In this document: in pieces, positions 46,358 to 58,533 of the stretch
How positions within the stretch are numbered: the stretch's first letter is position 1
Layout: every line of letters begins with the position of its first letter
Source: Acanthochlamys bracteata
Lineage: Eukaryota > Streptophyta > Magnoliopsida > Pandanales > Velloziaceae
DNA length: 64,000 nucleotides
NCBI GenBank assembly: GCA_019914995.1
Contig: CM034138.1
Location: 6,826,535-6,890,534, forward strand
Reading direction: 5' to 3'
Program-made: the position numbers and the translations under genes
The notes under the pieces: model-generated
Seen by the model: the letters and a program-made list of their open reading frames with translations, nothing else
The model's database searches: none
What the model was told of the DNA's origin: nothing

Positions 46358-46366
46358 CATGATACT

Positions 46367-46946
46367 CATGATATGATATGTTACTATTTCTTTATTAGTT
46401 TCAAATTTAAACGAAATCAACAATCGAAATCATGATGTGACATATCATCAATTAAAATTTTAAATATGATACTTTAAATCACTTTAGGTAACAATATTTT
46501 AAATCAAACTTGCTTAACAGCATAAAAGTTGAAAAAACTTGAGGCATTTCAAATATTTTAGAATAGCTTTTGTTTTATATTTATTTTTATAAAAATAATC
46601 TTATAAGCTAGCTCTCAAATAATTTATTTTAAAAAATTCGCTTTTCAATAAGTAACACTGGTCCTTAGGAGTAAGTTCTTAAAAAATAAGTTAATTCAAA
46701 GTAGAGTTAGAAGTTTATTTATTTTTATTAAAAATAAGTTTTGAAGTGTAGTTTTTAATTTTGCAATGCGATTGTGAAATAAAATTATTTGCAGAAAAAT
46801 TAAATTAAAATTTTATATTTATTTTTTAATAAAATAGAGTTTAAAGTAAAATTTCTAATTAAAGAATAAGTTTAAAACCTAAAGAAATACGCATTTAGTG
46901 CATTTTTTTCTTTCTTCTTTCGGCTTTGATTTCTTTACGAGGATAA
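46367..46946. other. AT-rich spacer
   Basis: No gene recognised; family 3-like text around 46675-46890. Confidence 0.4.
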
Positions 46947-47172
46947 GGGTGCGTTTGAGATTACTTATAAAATAGAACTTTTTTAAAATAGAAAGTATTT
47001 TTATTTTTTTAAAAAATAAATTCTATTTTTTTTATTTCTAAAAAATAATAAAAATATATAATTAAAAAATTTCATTACATAAATTTTTTTAAATATTTAT
47101 AAAATATATATTAAAAAATATAAAATAAAAATTAAAAAATTTTGTCGGAGAAAAGCAAAAACAAACGCACCC
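46947..47172. mobile_element. MITE family 1 with perfect ends and TAA duplication
   Basis: 226 bp beginning gggtgcgtttg and ending caaacgcaccc, an exact 11-bp inverted repeat, with TAA at 46944-46946 and 47173-47175. It is the clearest demonstration in the window of this family's ends. Confidence 0.85.
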
Positions 47173-47886
47173 TAAGTACAAAGTCCCGATCTTGGCCTAC
47201 CTCAAGATCTTCAGAAGAATAATTGCTTTCCCTTGTTGAATTGAACACCAAAATTTAAAATAACTCTCAATCGTTTTGGAGTGTTTTTAAAATATTTTTT
47301 AAAACAAGTATTTATATATTTTCAAAAATAAATTCTATTTTTTATCTTAGAAAATAATAATAATAATAATAATAAATAATAATAAAATTTTGTTATTTAA
47401 AGTTTTTTTATATTTTTCAAAATTAACTTTTTTAAAAACTTATAAAAAAAATATATACAATGTAAACTAAAAATTAAAAAATTATTTTTCTGAAATAACA
47501 TGCCAAACATTTTATTATATTCTTTATTTGTCAAATAAGCCTAGTTGGCTGTCTTATTATTGCGAACATTACAAGTAAATCATTTAATATTTTTCAAAAA
47601 CAAATATTATTTTAAAAGTTATTTAAAAATAAACTTTAATTTTTAATATACAAAAATAAAAATAATTTATAATAAAATTTCATAGCGTAAATTTTTTATA
47701 TTTTATAAATTTTATAAAAACTAATAAAAAATTATAAAAACTTTATTAAAAATATAATATAAAAAATTAAATAAAATAGAATTGAAAAGCATTCCTAAAC
47801 ATTACTCGATCTTGTGAATTTGATTATTGAGTACTGTTTATGCATCACAGCAATAATCACCATGCTACATAAAATAATTGATTTGT
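47173..47886. other. AT-rich spacer with a TAA microsatellite
   Basis: A degenerate family 1 copy covers about 47265-47510 and includes an (aat)n run near 47348-47375. No gene is seen. Confidence 0.45.
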
Positions 47887-48807
47887 GTATTTCATTTGAT
47901 TTGTAAAATAATTGGTAAATTCACAAACTCAAGATTCTTCTAAAAACTTTCCTTCTAATCGCTTTTAAAACAAAATAAATATAAAAACTAAACTCAATTT
48001 TTCTCACAAAAAGCTTTACTTTTAATTCAATTTTAAAACTTTTTACTTTTAAATTCATTTCCAATAATAAATAAATTAATTGTTAAAGTCACTTTCAAAT
48101 TTTATTTTATTTTTAAAATTTTACTTCCGAAAGTAAATTTATAGCAAAAAAACACACTATAAACGTGTTATTAATTTATTTTACATTTTGGAATAATTTT
48201 TTACTTCAAATTTATTTATAAAACACAACTAAATACACAAATTAATTTCATTTTTAATAAACTAACCACATATGAATTATATCAGCAGTTAAAAGTTTTA
48301 GTTGTTTAGATTCTTTTATTTAATTGCTAAATTAATAGCAATTAATGCTCTATCTATATAAGTGCCACCTAATTTTCATTTCAAAAAAATAATTGGCAAA
48401 TTCACAAACTCAAGATTCTTCTAAAAACTTAATTCTAATTTATTTTTATAATAACATAAATATAAACATTAAACGTAATTTTTCTCATAAAGAGTTTTAC
48501 TTTTAATTCAATAAATTTAAAAATTTTACTTTTAAGTTCATTTCAGTTATAAATAAATTAATTATTAAATTCACTTTTAAATTTTATTTTTAAAATTTTA
48601 CTTTCGAAAGTAAATTTAGAGAAAAAAGAAACACATTCTAAACGTGTTATTAATTTAATTAGAATTTATTTTTTGGAATAAAAGATTTACTTCAAATTTA
48701 TTTATAAAATATTACTAAATACAAGTATTAATTTTTAGTTGATTGGATTTTTTATTTGATTTAATTGCTAATTAATAGCAGTTAAGTGCTTCATCCCTAT
48801 AAACGAA
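47887..48807. repeat. Tandem duplication with a period of about 481 bp
   Basis: Copy 1 (about 47887-48367) and copy 2 (about 48368-48807) run in parallel. Both have aattggYaaattcacaaact, then aagattcttctaaaaactt, the ttttacttttaattcaat block, the cgaaagtaaattta block, aaacgtgttattaattta, tttacttcaaatttatttat, and an 'aattaatagca.ttaa.tgct' end. The anchor aagattctt is at 47931 and 48412. Copy 2 has small deletions. Confidence 0.8.
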
Positions 48808-49500
48808 TCAATTCGTTTGGTTGATCGTTTCACCAATGATACTTCTTAATTTTTTATTTTATAATTTTTAATATATATTTTATAAATATTTAAAAATTTT
48901 AGAAAAAGTAAAAAAATTTTTACTTGATGAAAATTTTTTATTATATATTTTTATTTTTTAGAAGTAAAAAATAGAATTTATTTTTATAAAAAAATAAAAA
49001 TATCTTTCATTGAAGAGTTCTATTTTATAAATATTTCCAAATGCATCGATTTTAAGATTTTAACATGATACAAAACTGCGAAGTCTGTTTTTTTTGTTCA
49101 TCCTATGAATTTTCTATAAAACAAAAGCTTGCAATTTTATTCTCTTATTACTTAGTTTTATTTGGATCATTTTGGAAATTATTTAAAATTGCTTAAAATA
49201 AAATATTATGTTACACGTGCAACTTACAGCGTTAGCTTCACCGTTAAATCTCGTTCACAAGTACCAACTTCTCCCACGTGCAATAACGTTTTATACCTTA
49301 ACGGCGTTAATACTTGCAGTGCAACTGTGGGCCAGAGCAGAGAACTACAAGTGAATGTGATAAAAAAATTTTCCATTAATTAATCAATAGTTAGTAATTT
49401 AATAATATAAACATTAATTAGTTTTTATTTATTAATATTTTAATTTTTATGCCTATCTCTAACTCGTCTTCTGAGAAACCGGCGCTCACTCGTTGCCTGC
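48808..49500. other. MITE relic and promoter region of the WVD2-like gene
   Basis: A worn family 1 MITE covers about 48820-49043. The stretch 49200-49370 is less AT-rich and carries two perfect G-boxes, CACGTG at 49214-49219 and 49275-49280, 320-390 bp before the leader exon. No TATA box is evident. Confidence 0.5.
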
Positions 49501-49600
49501 CAACTCTGTTCTCTGTTGTTGTTGTTGTTCTTCGTTCACCTGTGAGAGATCTGGTGGTGAAGCTCATTAATTCTTCAAACTGAAGAGAGCTTGAACAACA

Positions 49601-50322
49601 ATGCAGTCGTAAGGATCTGATAATTCATTGTTCTGTTTTATTTATTTATTTTTTTTGTGAGAGAATTTTTTGATTGATTTTTTTTTTGGTTATTTGAGTT
49701 GGAAAGAGTGCATGTAGTAACAGACTTTTTTTTGTTTTATTCATTGATGCGTTTTGTTTTACTAGTTTTGTCGACGGAATTGGTGTTCTCTCATTTAATG
49801 TTTTTTTTTCTTTCATAAATTTTTTTATTTTCGAAGAATATGTATTTCTCTGTTTATGATTAAGAGAATTTCACTTGAACTTGGAATGAAGAATTCTCTC
49901 TTTTATTGTTTTTCTTCTTCTTATGTTTTGATTTGCTTATGTGTTTGTTTGTTTGCTTGTTTGTTGTATGATTAGTTTATATAGGAGATTAAGCGACAAA
50001 AACTATTGAAGATTCGAGTGAAGTAAGCCCGTGGTGCTGTTGTGCGTTCTAAGAACAACAATCTTGCGCCACTTATACTATATACAATCTCCATGTTGTT
50101 CTATGAATTGTGTTTGGTTGCACATTGCCTAACTATGTGTATAGTGTTTTTGGTGATTTGCAGTGTTAAAAGTTTTCTTTCATATCTAGATTGGAATTTG
50201 TGATTATAGAATCTCTGCTGTTCCTGCTTCTTTTACTGAAGCTTGATGTGCACCTGAAATTTTGTACTTACCTTTTTATCTTCTTTTTTTTCCCGTGAGG
50301 TCAGGTGCTTTTCATGAGTTTG
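49601..50322 (+). other. Possible short uORF split by the leader intron of the WVD2-like gene
   Basis: A leader exon appears to end at 49608 (CAGTC|GTAAGG) and the next exon to begin at 50305 (ggtcag|GTGC). After splicing, the ATG at 49601 would open a six-codon frame ending in TGA inside the second exon, before the main ATG at 50340. This depends on the leader splice sites, which are inferred from sequence only. Confidence 0.4.
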
Positions 50323-50339
50323 ATGCTGGTATACTAGAT

Positions 50340-53300
50340 ATGGCTGGGGAAGTTGAAGGCCAGTTGAACCTGGTTCGTTTCAAATACGTTTAATTTCCTT
50401 ATTATTTAAAAATTTATGCCTCTAACTTTGCTAGCTCCGATCTCCTCCCTCAGAAGGTGGAACTAGCCCTTTTAATATATCTTCCAGCAGCTTAGTCATC
50501 ACAAAAGAAATTTGTAGGCCATTATGTTTTGTTTACTTAGCTGGTTTGGGACAAGTAATGTAGCTACAGTAGGCTGTTGATGTATCAATCTCTTTAGTAT
50601 GTTGGCCTGGTCAAGATCAGTGATGACATCTCAACTACTGTGTGTGCGTCTGCGCCTAGTGCCAACCGTAATGTTTCATTATCTGCTTGAGGCTTAATTG
50701 ATTTTATCTTGATGTTGTAAGTAGCTTTCCGGTGATTTTTTGTTTTTGAGTCTGCAACGTCAAGGTGATGTTATGTCAATTGGGCAGCATCAAATTCCAG
50801 TTAGCAAAAAATAGAGGAAATACATGCATGAAAACATGTATGCTTGCGTGAATAATTATTCAACACTACAGTAGTGTATTTCTTATGTTGCTATGTCCAT
50901 ATATTTTCTTACAAATTTCACAATTTCACATTAAACAAGTTTGACGATCTTGTTCCACATCAATCATTGATTCATATGAGTATAAATTTGTGTACATTCG
51001 GAACTCGAACAAATCACTAGAAAATAGCACTAAATTAGGACATATGTAGAAGTGTTGTAAATATTTATTTCCATCGTTCAAGTTTCAAATGCATGCAAAT
51101 TATACATATATGAATCTATGTTTGATGAGGAACAGTGTCATCAAATTTGTTTGATGTGAAATTATTGAAAATTGTGAGAAATATATATGAATGTAGCATC
51201 ATAAAAAAGGTGTTAGCATAGTACTGAATAATTACTCATGCTTGCATACATGCGAGTCTATTTGTGTGAGGACCATAGATAAGATGACTTCTTACTACAG
51301 AATTTTTGAAGTTTGAATGGTTATATATGAGTTATGATTGTGATGCTCTAATTTGTCAGTTTGTGAGGGTGATGCTAATAAGGGTTTTGTTATTTTCACC
51401 AGTCAGCAGTGGCAGCTGCAAATGCAGCATGTATTTGGTATAGAGTAAAAGTTCTTACCTTTCAGCTATGAGATTGATGGTGGTCGAGCTATGGGTTCAA
51501 TGTGACCTTTTATGTCTGCAAAAACTTATTAAGTTTTAAAGATTTTGATTTTGTGATTTTCTTGATAAAATAGTTCCATGGGAGTAACACGGGAACTTAG
51601 GAATATAAGGTTATTATGATTGGCTAGTAATAGTTGTGTAAGAGCTTTCCCTTTACTAAACATATATAAAATTGACTCCATTGAAGAATTCAAGAATATT
51701 GTGTTATCAAAATAAGTTCCCATGAGAGTTTTCCTAGTGACAATTTGACTATCAATTAATTTGAAAGGTCAACTTGTAATTCTGTTGAAATTGATTATCT
51801 GCATTTCTCATTTATCTTGGGGGATATTATTCTCGAAATTAATTATTTAATTGCATAGATGTCTACTTTTTTTCCTCCTATTTAACTACATTCTGGTAAT
51901 TGACAGGCTGACTGTTTGCACTCTGGTTCCATATCGTTCGGCCGATTCGAATCTGACTTGCTATCCTGGCAGAGGAGGTCTTCATTTGGTTACAACCGTT
52001 ACCTTGATGATGTTGAAAGATACTCTACACCTGGATTGGTTACTCAAAAGAAAGCTTACTTTGAGGCACAATTTAGGAGACGCGCCCTTCTACGCCAGAC
52101 TTCTTCATACCATCAAAGTAGTCCTGAAAGCCAAGAAGCTGGAGGAGGTGAAACAAAAACTGAGTCGACTGGTTATTTGAGTTTTAATAGTGAGGAAAAG
52201 GACTTTGCTTTGCCTGAGAAGAAATTAGTTCTGAATGGACCTTTGCTTGATGACGAAAAGTTTTTTGGCTCTTGTCAAATTCCAATTTCTTTGGATGGAC
52301 ATGAATGTAAAGAAGAAGGCAAACATCATCATAAAATATTCACTGATGGACTTTCAAGCAGTAACCTGGCTGACCATGATGAATGCCGATTTTCACCTGG
52401 AGAAACCTTAGTGCCAAAAGAGAAGTGCTCTGACATAAGTATCAAACAGAGCCCAAATTTGGAGAATCCTACCTTGGAGAAAATTCTTGGAAAAAGAAAT
52501 TCTTCCGTGAAAAGTTCTTCTGGCGGGAAGGATAGTGCACCAAACCAGAAGAAAACTCAAAAAGCAAATCTTATGGTAAGGCATTTAGTTTCTCTCTGTC
52601 TTTTACTTTACCATTTCCAGTTTGTAGCTATATGTAATTCTCGAGTTGATTCTTGCTAGAATCTAGTATTCATGCTGATAAAAAATGAGCTTACTTCCCT
52701 ATCTCGCAAACATTTCCTGAAGCTCTGTTATACCCTCTTTTACAGCTTTGCTGATTGTAGCTAATCCCTTGGTAACTTGTGAATAAGGATAAATACGTAT
52801 TAGTGTATCACACCCTCTTTTTGTTTGTTTATGTATAAAGGAAACAAATCAGGTGCCCTTTCAAGTTGATAATGATATATGAATCTGCCAACATGGAACT
52901 GCTTTCGAGCAAGCAACCCTAAAATCCATATAGGGAGTGTGTATTGGAAATGTTTGAAGTCATAAAGGACCAACATATTTGGAATTGCACTAGAATTAAA
53001 CATAATCCTGTGTCATATTAGCCTGGGCCAGATTGTCAGGTTGATGAACTAGTAAAGTTCAACTATTCAATTTGGAGAATTCGATAACTAGTTCACTTTT
53101 TTCCAGTCAACAACACTAGGAACCAATGTAAGATGTTGTCTTTTATTTATTTATTTAAATTTTATTTAGTTTATGTTGGCTCTCTTTCAGAAAGAATACT
53201 ACAACATAAACAAGTTTGCGTTTGAGTCGAATTAAGATAGCATTTCCCACATTGACAATTTTGACATGTAAGACTTGGAAGTGGAAAGTTAGGTCTTCCA

Positions 53301-56300
53301 ATGATGCGATGCAGCTTCTTGTTCTTATATAATACAAAATCCACAAGGGATTCACTATTACTGAAGAATAGTTTTTTATTCCTCATTTTTGTACTTTCAG
53401 GTGAAGGCAGCAGTTGAACATAACTATTCAAAAGGAAAACCTGCTAGTCCTAAAGTTTCACGAAGCTTATACAACAAAGAGAGTGTTACTTCCAGTACCA
53501 CATCCCCCAAAACATTCAGAAGAGCAGAGAACACTATGTTGCCAGGGAATATAGACAAGGCATCATCATTAAGTCCTCCACCAGCCATGTATTCCAAATC
53601 AAGAAATTTAAGGTCTGAGGTAAGAGTGAGTTTGATGGACAAACTAATCGTATTGTTGTATGTAAAAGCTTTATTTTTATTATTATGATTATTATAGATT
53701 TGGAGTTTTGTACTTAGTTCTTCGCAGAAGTATATTTGAAATAGATTGAACAAGGTGAGAAACAGATGAACTAGAGAATTCTTAATGAAATTTCCCTATC
53801 AACAAGCTCGTCAATTTGATTCTATATCCTGCCTGAAAGAGTCAAATCTCTTGAATATTGGACTTGACAAAAAGATGGCTCAACTTTATGAACTTTGAAA
53901 ATTGTTCCTATATTGGTCTTTTAAATACTATTAATTTCTCCTCTTTAAAAAGTTGCAGGGTACAGAAAAGCGAAAGGCTAATTTGAGAGAAGATATGCAA
54001 AGGTGCAAAAACTTTCAAATCAGAATTCATTTGTTTCCGAAAGTTCATGCATTCTGTATTAAGGTGCCTTGAATTGCTTAGTCTAAATTTTCTCATTTTA
54101 CTAACTTAAATGTAGATCATCCAGTAACAAAGATCTAAGGCCAGCAAAAGATGTTGGATTTCTGTCAGCACTTACAAAGAAGTAAGATGATATTTGTTCA
54201 TCTGTCTTAACAGGCTCATTTATTAGAATTACTCTTTTCTGCCTCGATGCATTCTTCTTATCAATCACCATGTTTTTCAGGCCTGCAAAAGGTGCCAGCA
54301 CTTCTAAAGTAGACACTAAGCAAAATTTTGCTAGAAGGGGTCTGACAATGCCTGAAAAGAGAAAGGAGGTAAAACTTCTTATATTATTTGAATTTTAATG
54401 CAAAGTCAAATGAGGTTAAGCCATCAGGTGACTTGTAGTAGATGTGAGCAGAGTTATTTAAGGAGTCACATGTATGCGCAAAAGAATAAGGAAACATGAT
54501 TGTGCTTTTACATTACTAATGATGTCAGTTTATGATTGCTCCATTTTATTGGGATAATAGATATAGCTACTTGTCAATATTAATATCTATGCATAAAAGT
54601 CATAATAAGATGTATCTCTCATGCACATACCATTACTTGTCATCATGAGATGTCTGTTACATATAGTTTCAACCTTAAAGCATGTCTATGCTTGATAGCC
54701 AAATATACAAGTAAAATTCTGATGCCTTTGATCATGTAACTATGAATGCGCTGCACTATCATCTTCTACATTTTATATGTGTGTATTCTCTATGAAATTC
54801 AGGAAGATGATTGTTCTAAATCATTCTTCCCAATTTTAAGCGACTTGCTTTGGAGAGTTCCCCTTTAACTTGTAGCATTTGTAAGTCTATCTGTATAATT
54901 GAAAAGGCATCTGAATGTTCTGACTTTACCATATCATATGGAGCTAGGAACTACAAAAGTTTGGTGAGGATCAAGTGTCATTTCTGGGTGTTTATTTTAT
55001 TTTTAGTTGATGAGGATATTGAGAAGCTGACTTGGATAGAATAAGTTCAAACCTTATAGATGCCTTCATTTATAGCCAGCTGGCTGTCGCAGCACTACTT
55101 GGAATTATTGAACTAGAAGTGTTATGTATCTGTACATTAACTAAGGTTCTGTGAAAAGAAGTCTTTAGCACAAACAAAACTCCCATTGAGCGCATAACTT
55201 TTGTACTGGGAAAAAGGTACTGGAGTATACTCTAGATAAAGACCAACTAGCCAGATTTCGACGCATTCATGTAAAAAGCTATATGGCATAGTCACATAGA
55301 GTGACCAACAGATTCAAAGTTAACTATAAGGTTGGCTTCTTAAGTTCAGCTAGCTATATATGGCCTTTATCATTGATTACAATTTGGTTAGACATTAGAA
55401 GGTGCAATTACCTAATTTCAAGTCTAAACCAATTAGACCAACCCGATGAATGCTATGAACTCTTTATCAGTTGAGTAATTTAAATTATGCCAGGTTACAT
55501 CTATTGCCCTTGATAATCACATCACCGACATTCAATTGACATGGACATGGCAAAGAAATTTGCTCAATGCTGTCAGTTTGTAGAGTAAATGATGGTGGAA
55601 AGTTACTTTGGTTGATTATGTATGAGGCTTGGATTAGAACTGCAGTAGCTTATATTACGCTATTTAGATGTTAGATTAATTATTAAATATAGCTTTTTAA
55701 CAACAAAATATATGATGTTATGCTTTTGTATCTTCTTTTGCCCTGCTCTCTGTCTATATGAAGTTTAATCTTCATTTCTCATCTGTACTTCTTGGTCTCC
55801 AGTCAAGCTTATTGCGAGTTCAGTTGCCTTTTCCCTTTACATCAGCGTTCCATATTCCACAGCTTAGTAATCCGTGTGCGAGTTTCTCTAGTACTAAATC
55901 CCAGTCGTATTCTTTTCATGACATAATCTCTTGTATTGTAGAAGTTGTAATGTCTTTGGCTGAAAATTAGTGCAACTTTCTTTCAATTTTTCAGTCAGAA
56001 AATATGTATGGGTGTTTAATGCATCTTTCCAATTTAATGCAGGCAATTAGATCACAAATAAAATCACCAAGACTGCAGAGCAAGGGGGAAGGTCTTGTTA
56101 ATATGATTTCACATGAGACTTCCCCTGGATCTTCCAAAGTTTCCAGCAGATCTACCCCCTCTAGTCAATTACTAACCCCGACTAGGTTGGACAGGCCTAC
56201 AGCTACTAATGGGGTCGCCAGCAGAGAAGACCTTTCTGTGAAGACAGGAAATGTGGCCATCCTCAAAGGCAATAATACACCAACTGCAAATCCCGATAAG

Positions 56301-56492
56301 ATTAGTGACGCTAAGAAAGACTTGAGATACAAACCTAAAACACCTCCAGTGCACAGACCAGTGGAGGTGAAGAAAGTCGAAATGGTTTCTAGGACGAAAG
56401 GCCGTGATGCAGTTACTACAGTTAGAAGAGGGAGAGCTCAGAAGGTTATCGGCTTGGCTGGCGGGTTCATGCCTGTCAGTGTTGCATCATGA
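50340..56492 (+). CDS. WVD2-like 7 / MDP40-like microtubule-associated protein
   Basis: Seven coding exons with fitting phases: 50340-50372, 51907-52575, 53401-53619, 53959-54002, 54116-54181, 54281-54368 and 56043-56492, giving 522 residues. The N-terminus (MAGEVEGQLNL, then HSGSISFGRFESDLLSWQRR, SSFGYNRYLDDVERYSTPG, KKAYFEAQFRRRALL) is the conserved start of the plant WVD2-like 7/MDP40 group, whose members bind cortical microtubules. The rest is Ser/Lys/Pro-rich and disordered-looking, with two basic 'EKRK' motifs (KRKANLRE, PEKRKE) and a basic C-terminal tail ending GLAGGFMPVSVAS. I do not see the FY-x-KLEEK core of a TPX2 domain. Either this subgroup lacks it or an exon between 54369 and 56042 was missed. 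Exon 4-6 boundaries rest on splice signals and phase. Confidence 0.72.
54369..56042 (+). other. 1.67-kb intron of the WVD2-like gene
   Basis: Phase 0 on both sides (AAGGAG|GTAAAA, aatgcag|GCAATT). The plus-strand open frames at 54850-55044 and 55758-55970 do not resemble a TPX2 domain or any exon I know, but a short missed exon cannot be excluded by eye. Confidence 0.6.
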
Positions 56493-56754
56493 ACTAATGA
56501 AGTAAAAATGGGTTGCTGATATTTTACATCTAAATTGCTTGTAGTAATAAGAAGGTTGACCTGGAGAATCCGGGTCATGCATATGCACAGATTCTTAGCT
56601 CGTGCGTTAGTCATACGTTTAGTTAATTTCTAGAACTGCTTTGTATAGATTCGAATGACAGCACCCACCTGATTATTTTGTTATCTTATGTGAATATGTA
56701 TTGTTGTCGAAGATATTCCTTCCAAATTAGCTATGTATGAACAGGACTGATCCT

Positions 56755-56760
56755 AATAAA
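56755..56760 (+). terminator. Poly(A) signal AATAAA of the WVD2-like gene
   Basis: AATAAA lies 263 bp after the stop codon, at the end of the last non-AT-extreme segment. It is a plausible near-upstream element of the plant polyadenylation site. Confidence 0.5.
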
Positions 56761-58230
56761 TGTCCATTTCAAACGTTTGAAATAATTTTCATGTGTTCGT
56801 ATTATCAAATGTTATGCATTTGTTATGTGTATGTAGTTTTTTATTGGTTACCAAAAATCTCTTCATAAATCCATCTGATCTATTAGTTGTTTCAGATATT
56901 CTTCGTCTATCAAGTGCATATTTTGATTGCAATATTAACCCCTCTGATCTTCTATGTTAATTTATACTCACTAGTCAAGGTTTTGCAATTGTAGCTAACT
57001 ATTGAGTAATAATATCGGTACGTTTTAATGCCGCTGAACTTTATTTTCTCTTTCTAAAATTTGATTTTAGATTACTTCACGTATTTTAATTACTATTTTA
57101 ATTTTAATTTTAATTTTTATATTAAAATTTATTTTTATAAAAATTTTACTTTAAATTTACCTCAAATATTTTAGTTATTAGTTCGAACATACTTCCGAGC
57201 ACTAAAACTCATTTTCATGTAATAACGCCTTATATATTCACCTAACTTCAACAAATATGCATAAAGTTTTGATTCATAAATCTGAGTAGATAAAAGGGTT
57301 GAAAACGCTTACAATCATCAACGAGGTTCAAAACATTATTGAATTGAATATATATCAACAAAAATATTTTGACTTCAGGTGTTTATATTGCATGCTCATT
57401 TTAACTGATTCCATTTTTGCTTGACGCATAAGGGAAATAGATAATATATTTATCTATTTCAGTTACATGCTACTTCAACTTGATTATAATGATTGATACA
57501 TGTTAAATTTATTGATTTTTAATTGTTTTTACTTTGACATAATTTTTAAATATATTTATAAATTTTTTTAAATAAAACTTCTGAGAGCATATACTAATTT
57601 GTTAAAACATTTTATTGTTTTCTCATATGACTGTACAGCTTATAAATAAATAACTTATTCTGATAAGTAAAAAAAAGATAATCGTATTTAAAAATAAGCT
57701 CACAAGCAGCTTGCTTGAATTTATAAGCTATACCCAAACGCACATCTTTGCAAATAAAAGTTTACTTAAACTTATGAGTTCGAATAAGCTGCGCTGACGT
57801 TTAAAAATACTTATAAAATAAAATTTAAATAAAAAATATTTTATTTCAAAATATTAAAAAAATTTTACTTTTATATATTTATATATTTTTAAACATTAAA
57901 ATTTTTATAAAATAATAAACACTTTAAATGAAATGCAAATGCACTAAATAACTCTTAAGCCTAACTATATATTCTCCTCAACACTACGTTTTCTCTAGAG
58001 ACATTAATATCTTAGAATTATTACCAATTCACTAATTACTAAATTATTATTAATCTTTAATTTGCTCGTTAATAATTTTTAAATAATCTACTTCGGATAT
58101 TTTAGTATAGAAGTTTCGAATTCTTCTGATAAGATATTCCTTTGCAAATAGAAAAAAAAAAAAAACCCTACAAATCCCTAGAGCGTGTGGATATCTCAGA
58201 AAAGCTACTGACCATAACGGCGATCATGGA
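56761..58230. other. AT-rich intergenic region
   Basis: No gene or complete element recognised. A (ttttaat)-like run is near 57090-57120. The plus-strand open frame at 58142-58372 overlaps the GATA promoter and is not supported as a gene. Confidence 0.45.
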
Positions 58231-58267
58231 CACGTGTTTGAATTTCATTCGTCCTCAGCGCCACGTG
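58231..58267. promoter_or_regulatory. Two G-boxes upstream of the GATA gene
   Basis: CACGTG occurs at 58231-58236 and again at 58262-58267, about 270-300 bp before the start codon. G-boxes are targets of bHLH (including PIF) and bZIP factors, and LLM-type B-GATA genes are known targets of light signalling in Arabidopsis. Function here is inferred. Confidence 0.55.
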
Positions 58268-58533
58268 GTTCCCATCACCTCCCCTTCTCCGGTTACCTTT
58301 AACTTTTCCCCTCTAACAATTGTAACAACCTTTGTCGTTAGCTTTTTTATCACTCTAACCGTGTGGTGGTAATCTTACTGCGGTGCTCCCATACGTGCGT
58401 ACGTGATATATCTCCCGCTCTCTGCTCTTCTACTACTCCGCCATCTTTTCATTTCTTCTTCTTCAGAAAATTTTTTTTGTTTTTTCTTGAATCTCTTTTT
58501 GATTGATTGGTTTGATCCGTAGTAGCTATAGAA

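Noticed and set aside
58142-58372. 76-codon plus-strand frame upstream of the GATA gene
   Set aside because: Overlaps the G-boxes and promoter, starts in an A run without ATG support, and ends in a hydrophobic stretch without family resemblance.
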